From Cololabis saira (Eukaryota; Chordata; Actinopteri; Beloniformes; Belonidae), in the NCBI RefSeq assembly GCF_033807715.1, contig NC_084596.1, positions 38,232,958 to 38,296,957 on the forward strand: DNA of 64,000 bases. Reading direction: 5' to 3'. Position 1 is the first letter of the stretch; each line of letters opens with the position of its first letter. Both the position numbers and the translations under genes were made by a program. This document shows, piece by piece, positions 9,803 to 22,764 of this stretch. Under the pieces are notes generated by a model. That model was not told where the DNA came from. It saw only the letters and a program-made list of their open reading frames with translations, and ran no database searches.

Positions 9803-11620
9803 ATGGTAGCATATTTACTGTCAAGGCCATTTTTGAGACGGACTTTTCAAAAAAAAGCTGGACATTGTTAAGAAAGGTCGGTCAGCTCCGAAGCTAGCCA
9901 GCCTATCCCAACCAGGAAGAGAATTTGTCCGCCACACTCAGGTCACTGTTGTCACTGACTCCTAGCGGGACCCCTGGCTCACAGAGTCTGAGGAACACGG
10001 CAAATTGTATTGCTGGGAGCGCCTATTCTTTGACACTGATCAACATGGTGTTTGTAAATGTGACTTGCCTAACCAAGGCAGCAACAAGACACCAAAGCAC
10101 CGCCGGACACTTACAAACACTTCTGGGGAAACCAAAGTGGATCTACGGCTGAACGAGCAAGTGCGCAGGGAAATGGAGCTCCACAACGAAAAAGTGAAGA
10201 AAACAGGAGAATGTTTAAAAGACTGATAGGCTGTCATTTTTGAGGGGCAAGCAGGAACTTCACCTGTCCACTAATAAAGTGTTTAGTGGGATGTTGGGTA
10301 CAACACAAAACGATCTGAACACTGATATTTCTGAAGTGATGGGAGAAGAGATAAGAAGTGCAGTTAAAAAAAGCACCGTTTGTCTCTTATGCTGGATGAG
10401 AAAACAGACGCGAGTAACGCAGCGCAGCTCGCACTGGTCCTGCGTTACGTGCCAGGCACAGTTGTCAAGGAGCGATTGGAAGATATCATCAGTGGGAAGC
10501 GCGCCGATGACATAGCAGGTATTGAATGTTTGGGTAAGGTTGTGGCACACAGTGTTTGGTTATGCTTTCTGGATTAAATGGGATGCAGGCTAAAGTAAAA
10601 GAAAGATCCCCTTTGGCTTTATTCATACTTTGCTATGTGCACCGGCTCAATTTAGTACTGACTCAAGGGGCCCTCAAAGCTTAAAGAATGCAATATCTTT
10701 TTTTCCACCTCAAGGGCCTTGCTGCATTTTTTTCCTAAATCGCCTCAGAGCACGCAACTGGACAAAATCTGCCAGCGGCGTCTCCCTCGCGTAGCACCAA
10801 CAATGGTGGCAGTACACATCCAGAGTGGTCAATGCAGTCTTTGAGAGGAGAAATGCTCTTAATGAACGGTTTCATCACATTCTGGAGCATCACGACGAGT
10901 ATGGTGATGGATTTAAAGCACGTCTGGATGATTTTGAGTATTGTTTTTTGCTTCACACATTTTGAGTATTCAGATGTGCTCTTTTCAAAACGACAGGACA
11001 AAAAACTGGATGTGCAGTTTTGTCTGGCTAGGGTAAAGGAGATCTGTGACACCGTTGAGCGAGAGAGAAGCCGAAATGAGGACGTCTAGGAAGCCACCAA
11101 ACTCCGAGCGCACGACAAGGCCAAGCGCAAGATCTTCGCGCACTACTGCCAGCTCCACGGCAGGATTCTGGACAATATTATTTGCCTGACACAGACCAGA
11201 TTTCAAGACCACTGAAGACTGATTTTTGTTCCAATCCTCGACCCCCAGAAGTTTCGGGAATACAAGAAAAATTTCCCAGATGCAGCCTTCTCCAGTTTAA
11301 CACAGAGCCAAGGAGCCCTTTTTTTTATCTGTCTCGGCTAAAAACAGAACTGACTGTAATGTAGGCCTATGCCACGGAGGATTTTGCAGGGAAATCTCCC
11401 ACTGATCTCCTTGACTTTCTTCATCAGAAAAATCTTAAGTGAGAGCATGTGACCATTCCCATGTCCACTGCTTCTGTCGAGCGGACGTTTTCAGCCCGAA
11501 GCTTTGATGGCGATAGAAAAGGACTTTTTGGCGGAATTGAAGCACACAGATAATCTGAACGAAAGAGTAATTGACCTGCTTTTGAGGAAAGAAAGGGGGA
11601 TGGATTTTGTCTACATATAA
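9803..11620 (+). pseudogene. decayed hAT transposase (TTF-finger, ZMYM-like type)
   Basis: A transposase can be followed across several frames. N-terminus: LLSRPFLRRTF at 9812, then a DIVKK and LSQPG patch, with the TTF-type zinc-finger part (KLYCWERLFF-like) near 10000-10040. Next come LNEQVRREMELHNEKVKK, VMGEEIRSAVKK, then LMLDEKTDASNAAQLALVLRYV near 10385-10450, which holds the first acidic residue of the hAT RNase H fold. EYSDVLF and DKKLDVQFCLARV follow, then FPRCS/LSRLKTELTVM. The C-terminal dimerisation motif STASVERTFSA is at 11465-11500 and the frame ends RKERGMDFVYI-stop at 11620. Known: such transposases cut and paste DNA with 8-bp target duplications; similar proteins were domesticated as ZMYM-like genes. 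This copy has many frameshifts and stops, an internal deletion near 10240-10260 and another just after the dimerisation motif, so it cannot encode a working enzyme. Confidence 0.88.
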
Positions 11621-11639
11621 TCCAAATTTTTGGTGAGTA

Positions 11640-12589
11640 AACTGTTGCTATTTTCCTAAATAATATTGCAATTTTCTGAGGTTATTATTGATGTTTTTTT
11701 GTGTCGCGGCTGTAGCTGCAGTAGAAGGAGACTTGATCAACCCTGGTTTGTCTATTCAGCAAACGCATTTATTGTGGGTACCGTAGTTATCTATCTGCGA
11801 TGCAACGGCCCTATATACTCTATATCTGCATAATAAGATTGTTGTTTTTGTAACCATAAAATAGTTATAGAGGGGTGGATTGATTCAGACGGAGCACTAC
11901 TGAAGGTGTGAAATGCATGGTCCGCCATTGACCGGGCCAATTGACAGAGCCATTTGTAAAGAAGGGAGGAAATATCACTACTGGCAGTTTCTTCACCCCC
12001 CCTAAAACTAGCCAGCACCTCTGGGAGTGTCTACGGACGTACATCACGTACCGACCTGAGTCATCCCAATATTTTAATTGGATGGTCCCAGCATGGGGCC
12101 ATCGTAATTGCGACACACTGCGATCTACTGGGACCGTTTTGGACATGCACACTGTTATTTCAGCAGTTTATTACTGAAACAAGCGTCAGTGGGCCGGCCC
12201 TATTTTCATGTGCTTTGAGAGGAATAAGCTGCTAGTGGAAAAGGCCCATAAGATTCCTTGTTTTTTTTAAGCAGCTCAATGTAAAACAATGAACCATATG
12301 CATCATAAACATATGGAGGAAAGTAAAAGGCTCTAAAAATATCCCCTTCTCCTAAGCGGGATCAAAACGGGGATACAAAAACTAAATTACAAACAAATAA
12401 AGTGCACATGTAACGGGAGTAACTCAGCCGTTTCCTCATCTGATCCTCAGTTTTAACACACACCGATAAATCACATTCATTATAGTCTAATTTCCAAAGA
12501 CAGGGCTAAACAAAGGCATCAGACATACCAAGCACATAGAGACATGTCTATCACGTCATTGTCACGGCTGATTTCGCTACAAACTACAC
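11640..12589. other. 3' flank of hAT relic, then unclassified sequence
   Basis: The first part is probably 3' untranslated sequence of the hAT element. I could not find a right terminus matching a left one. A GTCAGTGGGCCGGCCC stretch at 12185-12200 could be an end of some element, but it has no partner I can see. A mixed-composition block at about 11870-12180 has no recognisable protein. Confidence 0.4.
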
Positions 12590-12930
12590 TTCTTTTGGGC
12601 ACAGATGTGATAATTACGTAACAAAAAACGTTACACTTTCTAAGACACATACCTTTGCTATAATTGCGGACGTACAGGTGTGTGTATCTGCATATTATGA
12701 CCGTTTAATCCGCGCTCAATGGGCTGTTATCCCTCAGCGGGCTGCTATGCGCACTCCCGGGGGCCGCAAACAGATTCTGGCAGGCAATCACTTTTTGGCA
12801 CAACACTGGCAGAACGCGCTGGTGCTCATGGGAAAAGTAGTGTTCTTTCTGGTAAAGCACTACCGCTTTTGTCCAAAAGATGCCGCCAAACTCAGAAAAG
12901 CTAAAAGTTACGTTGTGCTGCTTTAACAGT
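12590..12930. repeat. unclassified GC-shifted block, probably an interspersed repeat
   Basis: The block is clearly richer in G+C and CpG than the DNA around it. An 82-codon open frame spans 12678-12926, but its translation matches nothing I recognise. The stretch around GATGCCGCCAAACTC and AGCTAAAAGTTACG resembles a sequence often repeated in fish genomes. No inverted ends or target duplication found. Confidence 0.35.
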
Positions 12931-14221
12931 TTTACAGTTTTGAGGAGTAATTCAACTATTATTTTGACATGTACCAAACTTTACTGACTGCCACATCCTA
13001 CCAGAGTTTTTGTTCCATTTTGCAACACGTACTGTACAACAGTAGCCAACTGCTTTTTGATAAAGTGCAGCATTCAGTAACTATAAGAATCTCGGAAGTC
13101 TGCAGAAACAATCAAAGAAAACACAAAAAAAAAAAAATTCCTAAAACATGATTACTCTGACATTTCACAGGAAGGTAGTTACCAAGTAAATGCCAAATCT
13201 TTTATTTAACACATGATAAGGTACTTTTAAATTAGTTTTTGCTAATTTCTTCTTAAACAATAAGAAATAAAAAAAAAACTGCTTAAAAAAATAAATGTTG
13301 CTAGCAAATTGGAGCCAGCCATATTTCTTCACTTCATTATGGCAGGGAAAAAATAAAAAAATACATGACTAGGTTTCAACTCTCATTTTCAATGTGCATC
13401 AAATTAATTATTCGTCCAGTCGGTGCGAAATAGGAAGGCTGTTTTAAAAAGGAATAGCAGACATACAGTTGGGGTTTGGGAGCAACCTGAGTAATGATCC
13501 GTGTTCTGAAGGATATGGACATAATGAAGGCAGTGGATTGGCACCATCACTGCAATGATGAAGGGGGATATATTGTAACATCGACGTGAGTCATCAATTT
13601 GACATGCTCTCTTACTCAAGACAGAATATGAATGAAATATACTTCGTCCATGTAAATACCATACTTGTAATACTGCCTTAACGTCAATAGTTAAACTATC
13701 ACTGATCGTAAACATAGCCAGTATTATGTAAGCACTTCTTCTGCTGCAATAAGATGAGAAGATGGATGCTATTGTCAGTTCTGACAATTAAAAAAAAAAT
13801 CCATCAATGTTAAATTAGTATTGTAATCTGTGAAATAAGTGGTATTAATTGAAGAGCAAACATTACAAATATGAAATACTGTGCTTACCGAATCAATACT
13901 TTGTGAAGGACTATAAAGTTAGAATACTATGGAGCAGCAGTACATTCGTGAACTGCTCAAGTTTGGAAACAGCCTCTTTAAAAGCACAGCCTGCATGAAC
14001 GTATTGTTTATATAACCTGCAGTCATCTGCAGCAGCCGTGTCTGTGTTGCTTATACAGATAGTGAACACTACCGCCAGACTGTAGAACATTACAGATGAG
14101 AGTGGATCTCTGTGCACCATGAAACTTATTGGTGTCATAGTGCAATATGAGAGTGAATGTGAGGTCAGATAGCAGACATTTACGAGAGCAGTCAATCAGA
14201 TTATGGAGGCTATTTGGTGGA
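12931..14221. other. unannotated non-coding DNA
   Basis: AT-rich, with several A-rich runs (13121-13137, 13269-13279, 13789-13799). A 127-codon minus-strand open frame at 13404-13787 has no recognisable domain or coding bias. Confidence 0.5.
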
Positions 14222-14461
14222 CTAATTCAGATCACCTACAGCTCTGAGAAAGAAGCCATTTCTCAGTGTGAATGTGTTGGTGTTTAAAGGCCTTGTGCTG
14301 GCTGCCAGATGGAAGGATTTCAAACAAATGATGGTAAGAGTCTGTGGAGTCCTTGCAGATGCTGCTAGATTTTCTGAGGCAATGTCAGCTGTAGAGACCC
14401 TCCAGGCCAGGGAGCTGAATCCCATTGATCCTCTGGGTGATGGAATAGCTGGAACAACCAA
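14222..14461 (-). pseudogene. 3' end of a LINE ORF (L2/Rex-like), relic
   Basis: On the minus strand an 80-codon stretch ends TFTLRNGFFLRAVGDLN. This resembles the C-terminus of fish L2/Rex-type LINE proteins, where a conserved (N/R)xFKNSFFPxAVxxLN peptide closes the ORF. The + strand has the familiar antisense look of this region, with an AGAAAGAAGCCATTTCTCAG stretch. Divergence is high, so this is an old 3'-truncated or internally fragmented copy. The reverse-transcriptase core is absent. Confidence 0.5.
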
Positions 14462-15760
14462 TCGGAAACTTCAAGAGGATCCCCAGCGTGCCTTTTAACA
14501 GTTGGACCTGTGCAATACTTTGACTATCAATGTGCCAATTAATGTGCTGGTCATGGTTTGGATTTCACTTTCTACACATGTGACTGCACAGCCTCTGGAC
14601 AGCAATATATCAGATCCATGCTACCACCTGAAGCAGTTTCCCTATCCCAAATTACGGGCAGAGCCTAAACAAATCTGTTCTTTTATTCCACCCCTTTATG
14701 CCGTGAGACTGCATTTTGCAAAAGAGAAAAGAGTCAGTAGATAGTGGAAAAAGATTGTCAAAGAGTGGCATTTTTAATGTACACCAAGATATTCTTAAAT
14801 AATTCAAGAAAGCATAGGGATGGGGTACTAAACGTGAGAAAGAGATTACAGTAAATACTAATTTCACATCGGAAGAACTTTAATACTTTGCTGATGAATC
14901 CATCCTCTTGATTACAAACATCTAATGTTGCCAAACATGTGCCGAATGAATAATAAGATCATTCTTCATGGGAGGTCAGTCCCTATAATTGGATAATTTG
15001 TTGGCTTTAGAGGTGTGTTTCCGAGCTGTCCACAACGACAGGATTGGCCTTTCCCTGTTTCCAGTTAAGCGGGCTGTAGCTTTATATTTACTGCTCTGCC
15101 ATGAGAACGGCATCAATCTTCTGACAAACGCTTAGCAAGCAAGAGAATAAGTCACAGGAGTTGTTTTCCTACGGCTTTTCGTGAAGCACTTTTTTGTCTA
15201 AAACACGTTTGTTAACTTCTTCAGAAAGCTGTGGGTGATGGAATAGTTTGACATAGCTGTATTACACACAATAGTAGTTTTTCTGTTGCAAGGTTCTTTT
15301 GAGCAAAAACATATAAAAATGCAGCACTTCAAAACAGCTCAGTATAGCTTATTTACAAAAAGGCATGAATCTTGAATGGAAAAAATGAAAAATTAGTCAT
15401 TTCAAAACCAACTTTCCACAGACAAAGAAAAAACAAACAAAAAAAGCCCTAAATGAAACAAGAGGCTGAGTAATAATAGGGAAGATAATTACAGCCCTCT
15501 TTGTTGTATGCTGGCAGGATAAAGCAGCATTGTTGCAGCAAAGATCCTTAACTAGCCGCGTGTCTGCGTGAGACTTCCTTAAAGGTCAGGCCATTGTGTG
15601 AAATTAGCAAAGACAGAAAGGTCATTGAGATTGTCCCTGCCTAATAGATAAGACTCGGGGCATTAATGGGTTCATGTTTCGCTTTTTTATCAGGAGAGGA
15701 TAATGCACAAGAGCTAGCCTTTTTTGTTTCCAGTGAACTTCTGCATGCATATACACAAAG

Positions 15761-15798
<38 letters not shown>

Positions 15799-18574
15799 TT
15801 GGAGGAAGACTTCCTCAGACAATTGCATTCATACATAAAGAATGTCTAACAGGTTCGAGGTCTTAGGTTTAGAAAGTTAATGAATAAGATATGGAACACA
15901 AATGATTGTCCAGTGGTTTGTGCATCAGGTGTTACTGCTGCGGGTATGCTGCCTCTATTTGTGAGTTCTGATTACATTTTCAGGGCTTTATGCTGAGAAA
16001 GATAAAGGAGGTGGACCCTGGAAGTCGTGCTAAGTTCCGAAGCAGCAAGAGGGCATGTCGAAGTAATAAATCGCATGTCTTATAAGTACATAAAGCAAAG
16101 GAGAGTAATGGCAGATTCAATTTAAAAAACAAAGGAGATCAGCTGAATCTGTAAGAATAGGCTTCTCATATACCTGCAAAAGAAAAGAATGCCAGATTAG
16201 CAAGGATAGCGCTGTCAATTTAACTTCTCATTAGGAATCTGATTCATATTCAGATCACAGTTTTTTGGGGACATTCTGTTCCCTTGCTGGCTCTGCCTCT
16301 AGTTATTTTATCTATGGAAGAAAGTAAAGAAATAACTCTCATTTGACTTCATAACTAGCTAAATCAAAAAGCAAATATCTTGAGAAGGACTTAATAATCA
16401 GAATTTAAGAAGAATTAAAGTTAGAGATTTGTAATATTGAACAAAAGCTCTCAAACAGTAACTTTCTACATTTCAAGAGTGAATGTGAAGCTTTGTGGTG
16501 ATGGCCCAAATGCTGGAAGATTCTGCTTTGAAAAACCTCATAAGTAAGTGATTTCTGGTACTGAATAAGCAGTTTCAGGAATGGACAAAACCATAAAATT
16601 TGAAAGAAACGTATCTTTTGATCTGTGTGTATGGCTTCTTTCTTCCCAGGATATTAAAAAGTGAGGGGGCATGAGAATAGCAACTGAAGGAGATGTGATT
16701 TCATAGAATTTGATGTGGATGGACAGAGAGAGAGAGTGAGACTGACAGGCCACTGCTCAGTATAGCAGCAGAGTGACAAAGACCCAACTAGCCATGCAAA
16801 GTTACTGAAAAGGCAAGGAATATTTATCACCTCCTAAGCTTTTTAAAGCTTGTAATAGAAGAAGTCTATCTTGCCGTTTGGAAAATGGAATAATGTCGGT
16901 GCTGGCTTTCAGCTTTTGGGAATAAGCAGCCATAACTTTGCCCTGCTATTAATTCTGAAAATGTCTGCTTTGCTGTAGGGCATCAAATTAAGCGACATGT
17001 TTTGTTTCAAATGATTTCAGGTTGCATTCATGTTTTAAAGAGAACAAAAGAATATGAGAAAACATTTGTTTTTGAAAAAAAGTGTGTATTTGCTTACGTG
17101 AATTTCTCAAATAAGCACAGTTTTAGCACCAAAATAAATTGAAAATGATAATTTCTTCTCATTTTGATTTGATTTGTGGACCCAAAGACATACAGGTCTG
17201 GCATTTATAAAATTGAAAATTCCCACCAGTTTCTGTTTAATCCTCTCATCATAAGCAAATCAGAGTGCTTCGCCACAGAGGCCCAACATTCAAATACAAC
17301 TGATTTGCAACATGACAAACAATCAAATGTTTATTTTGGTGAAAAATGTATATTTAATCAGTATTTGATAAAGATAAATAGGGCTTTATATCGTTCTTCA
17401 CCTAAAAAAAAAAAACGAAAAAAAAAGTTAAATTAAAGAAAATGTTTGTAATGAAGAAAAGAAAAAAAAAACAAGTCCGTGTGTGATCATTAATAACACA
17501 TAAATCCCTTCAGTGGATGGTGTGGGCCACTGTTCCAGTTCAGTCATCGTTAACTGGGAGCTGTTGGCGGCCGATCTCCTCGGGATGCCTTCACCCTCTG
17601 CTTTTCACACAGACTCACAGCAGGACTTGGAGAGGCTTCCAGGGAGATTAAAACAAATTAGTAAGGCCGTAGAGAATGATGTCATTCACACAAACATGAT
17701 CATTTCTGTCTGGATAGAAAAAAGAGGTATACAATTTCTTAAAAATGCAAAGGAATAATAGAGCTACTTTTGATAATATAAGCCATTATTTCACTTTAGA
17801 AATATCTAGATTGTTTTCAATCAAAAGGCAGGCAGTAAAAACACAAATTATTTTATTAAACTAATATTTTTTAAGTAAAATATTCATATACAAAAATTGC
17901 ACAACTCTAAACCTTTTTTAAAAAAAATTCTACCTCAATAACAAAACCATCTGTGAAACCATGTTTTAAGACATGTTTGTGAGAAATGCAGAGGTACTAC
18001 AGTATATTCCTCTTGTTTTTTAACCAAAGGTTGTTAGCTAAATTAGCAAACATAAAATTTGAGGAACGCAAGAGAAGGGACCCACAATTCAGGACACCAA
18101 GGAGCCAGGAGAAAGAATAGTAATGTCTTGTATTCCAGCCAAAAGCACTGCTGCTGCAGAATCTCCAAAAACATAAACCAGCAGACAACATGACAGAGTG
18201 AATGACAATGGACCAGCAGGGGAAGGGTGGGAGACACAATTACATTCATACACAATGGGACACTCAAGGGAGAAGACACGTGTTGACAAGTTAAATAAAA
18301 TCCTTATGCTAACAATAAAAGTCCTAAAACCATGACAGTGAAATAATTCTCAATAACGAAATGACACAAATGTCTTATGTAGCACTTGGGTTACAAAAGA
18401 ATTGCAGTGGATTTTATATTTTGACCGTGCTTGTGAAAAACGGGAGCTAACCAGAGGACAAACTCAAAGTAAATGCTATGATCTTTCCAAGAGTTTTTCC
18501 CAAGAATGCTGCTTTTAATCATTTCTGCTTTTAAACCCTTTTCCTTTTCAATGCATTTAAAAAAAAATACTTTT
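14462..18574. other. unannotated non-coding DNA
   Basis: No gene recognised. Contains the (CA)n tract at 15761-15798 and A-rich runs near 17405-17475. A splice-acceptor-like ATTACATTTTCAG at 15971-15983 is followed by 33 open codons and a stop; it is discussed as a weak terminal-exon candidate. Confidence 0.5.
15761..15798. repeat. (CA)n(TA)n microsatellite
   Basis: About 14 perfect CA units followed by about 5 TA units. Likely polymorphic. No gene context. Confidence 0.95.
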
Positions 18575-18638
18575 TTGTAAAGCACTTTGAATTGTCTTGT
18601 ACATGTAATGTGCTGTACAAATAAACGTGCCTAGCTTT
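18575..18638 (+). repeat. short interspersed-repeat tail fragment
   Basis: Reads TTGTAAAGCACTTTGAATTG, then a GTGCTGTACAAATAAA stretch. This wording is typical of the 3' tails of abundant teleost retroposons. A degenerate version of the same tail occurs at 20831-20879. No body of the element is recognisable upstream. Confidence 0.45.
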
Positions 18639-20830
18639 GTAATCGGGGAAGAAAGAATAAAAAATTGTAAACAAGGCATATGGAGGAAAAAAATTTAAAT
18701 AGTAACTCTAGAATGTTAATCACATATTTCACAGGAAAAAAGTGAATGTTTAGTAATATACTGTAAAATACGTAGTAATTACTTATACAGTATGTAATTG
18801 TTTTTAATTATAATGGGGGTTTACTTAGAGTTGCTTTAACCTTTTTTTCTATAAATAAAACGTTCACTTTTCAGCGAAACAAAGCATCATAACAAGTCTC
18901 AGCTGACTGTTTACTTTTCCAATCTTCACATTCATTAAAATTGTAAGAATCCAATCTACACTACCTTACTACACAGCACCAACATACTGTAGGCATTTAG
19001 CATCTGAAAAGGTACATTTTTCCCCGGAGAGATTACAGAGGACAAAAACAAGGCCGAAAAAAGACGAAATATTGGATTTGCATTTGCTGGGTGGCCAGAA
19101 ACATAACAGCAAATCCTCCCAAGAGTCAGTGGAATTAAGAAGACTTGCCTTAAAGTACAAAACCATCAATACAGGTGACCAAATGATGCTGTTGAGAGCT
19201 GCATCAGTAGAGAAGAGTTGTAATGAACTAGACCCTTGAGGCCTTCTGTTTGAATACAACCTGAATTTCCCATTCCTTTACCTCAGTTGTGGCCAGGGAT
19301 GTTCTAGCAGCTTCCAGCTGGGAATCAGTGGCACCATTAGACTGTGATGAAGGTGTACTGTAACCGAAGCAAGGTGCTCAATACAGGCTCCCTGAATAAA
19401 TGATGGTGAACTTACTGTCGGTAAACACACACCTATCTACCCTTCATCAGGCACCACCAACCGGAACTTTGTGCACATGCACATTAGTGCACTGGAAGCT
19501 TTTCCTCAGCTTATTTAGCTTCCTTAATTAAACCAAGCATCGCTCCCCCAATTTCCTCCATTAAGGAGCTGTAAATCTAGCAAGCAGCTCTGACAAACAG
19601 CAATTTGCCCGCACAATGATGCAACTGGCTTATTGGCCTTGCAGCTAATCAAACTTCATGAATAAATCAGGCAGTGGAGAAGTGGGGTGGTGGTGGTCGG
19701 AGGGTATGGTTTTAGAAGGATGCTGCGATGGGCTTCACTTCAACTTCTGTTTTTATCTTTTAACTTCTTTTTTATGTGGGTATTGATGTTTTGAAAGTAC
19801 CTTTGAACATACTGATGGAGTCAGATCTAACTGCAATGATGGTGACACGCAGAGGTTCTTCTATTTTCATAGTCTTCCCTTAGTCTGTTGGTTTAGTATC
19901 TGCGTTTTGGCTCTGAAAAACAATGCCATGTGGATTTCACAAGAAAGTGTGTTCACCAAAGACGGACCAGAATGGATGGAAATCTGCTTCACAAAGTGAG
20001 ACAAGCAACCATGACTCAACCTCCTGTTGTGATTTCTGTTGACATTTTCTCACTTGTTCTATCCCTCTGAGTTGCCTTGGTCTAAAAATTTAATTATCTT
20101 TCAATTAACTTCACAGACATCACGGGATGGAGGTGAAAATAAAAGAACTACATAAAATCAATATTTGGTACGAGCATCCTTTGCATTTAAAATAACACCG
20201 ACTCTCTTTGTCAAACCACTTAGCGGGTAGGTTGATCAGAGCGCATTTCAAAGCTCGTCACAGGTCCTGTGTGAGTTGAGAACGTTTCTTTGTGAAATCC
20301 CAGACTGACAGCTGATGCTCTGAGGTCTCTTTTTGTTGCTGAAAATTATTCTTTTTGAGTGCGGTTGTGTGTTTGGGGGTGTCATGTTGTAATGTGATAT
20401 ATACAGATGTTAGCACATGAACACGGGGTTGAAATGTTATGCAGCACTCTACATACTGTACATGCTCATTCATATACACAGTCGGATGCAAAGGAGAACT
20501 GTAAAATGTTGCAGAAATGAAAACATACTGGGGCATGGGCGTGATGGAGTCATTTTTACAGACTTAGTTTATATACTGACATTGCAGACTATCACTGTGT
20601 GAAATACATTACTATTTTCTTTTTTACACAAGCTGTTTTCACCCTGTTTAACATGGAAGCTGAGCTCGCGAGACAAATACATCCGGAGAGCTATTTTCTT
20701 CCACAAAACATAAAACAAAACACCACCCAAACCATTAATCTTAACTTCTTACTCTGCATTCTAGAGGATTATAAATTGCATGCATACAGAATAAGAAGCG
20801 CAGTATGTGAATAGGTGAATGAAAAACACA

Positions 20831-20879
20831 TTGTGAAGCACCTTGAATTGTTTCTACAAATAACTGTTTAGCCTAGCAT
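20831..20879 (+). repeat. degenerate copy of the 18575 tail fragment
   Basis: Reads TTGTGAAGCACCTTGAATTG, then CTACAAATAA and GCCTAGC, parallel to the fragment at 18575-18638 with a deletion in the middle. Both probably derive from the 3' end of the same retroposon family. Confidence 0.4.
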
Positions 20880-22727
20880 GGGATGTTCAAAATACCACAG
20901 AACATAACTACAACTGTGCAGTGTTTCCATTTTAAAAGCAATTTCAACCCTTCTAGCAATACCAATTATTGTATTATATGCCTAAATATTACATGAAATG
21001 GTTTCACGTTTATCTTATTATGAATTGTATCAGGTGGATATTAATGTTGTTTATTGTCATGAAGTGCTGGATAACTCAGCTAGTCTTAACAGACACCGCG
21101 TGTATGTTGACCAAAGACCTGACAAAGTAATGAAGGAAACTGTTTTCTGGAAATATATATCTTACATATAATTGCACCAATCACACTATTTCTTTGTCTT
21201 TTCTGACAAAAAGCAAAATATCTTGGTGTCATAGGAATATTAGGGACAGTTCATCCTTTTAGAGTAACCTGAAAAAACATCCAGCTCGCATTATTTTTCT
21301 AACTTATGAAACACAGATATTTATGATTGTTCTTAAGGCAAGGATACATTTCTGCAGTTTGTGCAAACTTGCAAATTTCACTTCCTAATTAGGCACAGCA
21401 AAGGATGATAATACTTCAGGGAAAAGTTGTTTTCTCTCTCCGTTCTTGAAAAGGTACCTTCTTTCGCCCAGAAAACAGGCTGGATGCATTTTGTTTCCTG
21501 CCAGGTGAAGCGATAACAGGCACATGGCGGTCTAGGGTTTGGTGCCGTTACACACACGATGGCACACTGCAAGCTATTTTGACTGTGTAACATTGCAACC
21601 AAGAGGCCTTATCAAGCTTCATAAAGTAAAATCATTCATCATAATGTATTTTGTGACTTTCTCAGGCAGAAAGTGGAAGGGCGTGGCCAGTGCCATTACA
21701 GACATCTATCACACCTCCCATCATGCACTGTGACTGCTGCCATCTATCATGTTTCCCATGGTGCAGGGTGAGAGCCCAGATACCCAGAGTTGTCATGATT
21801 TATGTATGCCGTGCTTGTCAGGTGTGTGTACATGCACTGTTTTAACTTGAGACAGATTCACAAGGATGTGTGTGAATGCGAACATAAGTGTGTGCAGGTA
21901 TAAATCTGTGTGCACATTTGCCTTTCAGATGCGAAAAAGCAATGTTAGATAACGCCCGTGGGCTAAATGTATAAAGAAGCGTTCAGAAGTGCAGTTAAGA
22001 TAAGGAAAGGGACAAGACGGCTTTATAATACACACTCCCACTCTTCCCAAATCTGCAGCTGTGTGGATTCTGCATATCACTGCACTATTTTTGGCGAGTA
22101 AAAACACTGCCTGAAATATTGTGAGCCAAGATGAGAGAGGAGATAGTTTGATGTCTTCCCAAGTACTTTCTTTTGGTCTTATGGTACAGTAAATCCCAGA
22201 ATCTCCCTCCAGCATAATACAGTAGGCTATATCTTATTACCTTAAAGCTAAACGTGCCTGCATCTGATCCGGTGTACTGATTTTTGTCAAAGGTAAGAGC
22301 AGAAAACCTAAGCTTTTATTTATTGTTGAACCGTGGTCATCTCCTTATTATTTGGCAAAACTGGCAAAGAACTAATTTCTACAATAAATGAGGAAATCTA
22401 AATGTACCCAATGTTGCTGTTTTTGTATAGACGTCTTACAGCCTCAGTAAATAGAAATACTTCATGGGCTTAATAGTGATGGTCAAATTACTTCAATAAG
22501 AAAACCTTCTCTCTGAATGTATCTCCAAAACACTTTCGGGTGCTTTCCTAGAAATAATGTCAACATATTACTAATTTGCTCCCCTGTAAAGGTTGTGAGG
22601 GGAAATATGATTGCTGCATAAACATCACAGGCCCTTTCAAGTGAAGCAAGAAAGCCCTGGTGGATCTTATTTTTGCAAAGTGAAGGTTTCTGACGCTGGA
22701 TACCAGAATTCACAAAGTGCAACACAA

Positions 22728-22729
<2 letters not shown>

Positions 22730-22762
<33 letters not shown>
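22730..22762. repeat. T26A7 homopolymer
   Basis: A run of 26 T directly followed by 7 A. It could be a retroposon tail on the minus strand, but the sequence next to it matches no family I know. Confidence 0.9.

Positions 22763-22764
<2 letters not shown>

Noticed and set aside
13404..13787. 127-codon minus-strand open frame
   Set aside because: No recognisable domain, no coding composition and no splice or start context; consistent with chance in a 64-kb window.
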